This document shows, piece after piece, positions 19,567 through 19,643 of a stretch of DNA of 19,643 nt. A program made the translations under genes and the position numbers. This stretch comes from Phoronis ovalis (lineage: Eukaryota > Phoronida > Phoronidae), in contig JAOXYB010015254.1 in the NCBI GenBank assembly GCA_028565635.1, forward strand, positions 1 through 19,643, written 5' to 3'. Under the pieces are notes generated by a model. It made no database searches and was not told the DNA's origin. It saw nothing but the letters and a program-made list of their open reading frames with translations. The first letter of the stretch is position 1. Each line of letters opens with the position of its first letter.

Positions 19567-19643
19567 TGCATGCATGCATGCATGTATGTATGTATGTATG
19601 TATGTATGTATGTATGTATGTATGTATGTATGTATGTATGTAT
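19567..19643. repeat. Tetranucleotide microsatellite (TGCA/TGTA-type) reaching the window edge
   Basis: Starts with TGCATGCATGCATGCATG and changes to repeated GTAT units that continue to the last base. The true length is unknown, because the window stops inside it. Confidence 0.95.

Larger units (their letters stand above)
16097..19643. other. Upstream intron and/or 5' flank of the MYND gene
   Basis: No secure gene on either strand. Short open frames lack recognisable similarity or matching splice sites. It should contain, or lie next to, the first exon of the - strand gene. Small structures: a 13-bp inverted repeat ATCAACAAAATTA (16215-16227 with 16275-16287), and a terminal microsatellite. 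Confidence 0.6.

Noticed and set aside
1-19643. CRISPR arrays, tRNA or rRNA genes, viral or transposase genes
   Set aside because: No spaced identical repeats with unique spacers, no cloverleaf or rRNA signature, and no transposase, reverse transcriptase or integrase motif was seen on either strand.

Overview
The window reads as nuclear DNA of an invertebrate animal. It is AT-rich, has GT-AG introns, long gene-poor stretches, microsatellites and many degenerate repeats, and no bacterial-style operons. A lophotrochozoan, perhaps a bivalve mollusc, fits the repeat style and the decayed immunoglobulin-like exon, but that is inference and no lineage-diagnostic gene is present.

Two protein-coding genes can be supported, and they converge. 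On the + strand, three exons (945-1003, 2121-2270, 3850-3966) join in phase to give about 108 C-terminal residues of EMG1/NEP1, the 18S rRNA pseudouridine N1-methyltransferase. Its earlier exons lie left of the window. On the - strand, five exons (16096-14854, 14580-14501, 12119-8533, 8227-8114, 7397-7356) join in phase into a protein of at least 1,687 residues. It is almost entirely low-complexity and probably disordered, with basic nuclear-localisation-like clusters near its start and one complete MYND zinc finger at its extreme C-terminus. I do not recognise the body of this protein. The MYND identity is visible only after splicing, because the finger is split between two small exons. The true first coding exon was not securely found; candidates are listed under findings.

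Region by region: 1-944 is EMG1 intron with a short dyad-rich tandem repeat. 1004-2120 is EMG1 intron with a 40-bp direct repeat bracketing a cluster of a 17-bp motif. 2271-3849 is EMG1 intron holding a decayed Ig V-like exon. 3967-7355 lies between the two 3' ends and holds short tandem repeats plus a diverged three-unit tandem repeat (4789-5655). 7398-8113 is an intron with a 39-bp tandem duplication. 12120-14500 is an intron with a 97-bp near-palindrome, a 17-bp-arm hairpin and a (TA)17 microsatellite. 16097-19643 is the upstream intron or 5' flank, with no secure gene, ending in a tetranucleotide microsatellite that runs off the window.

The two genes share no evident pathway. EMG1 acts in nucleolar ribosome assembly, and the MYND protein is most simply read as a nuclear scaffold or transcription cofactor (inference). 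I see no new multi-gene system; the most unusual object is the large, unrecognised MYND-tailed protein.
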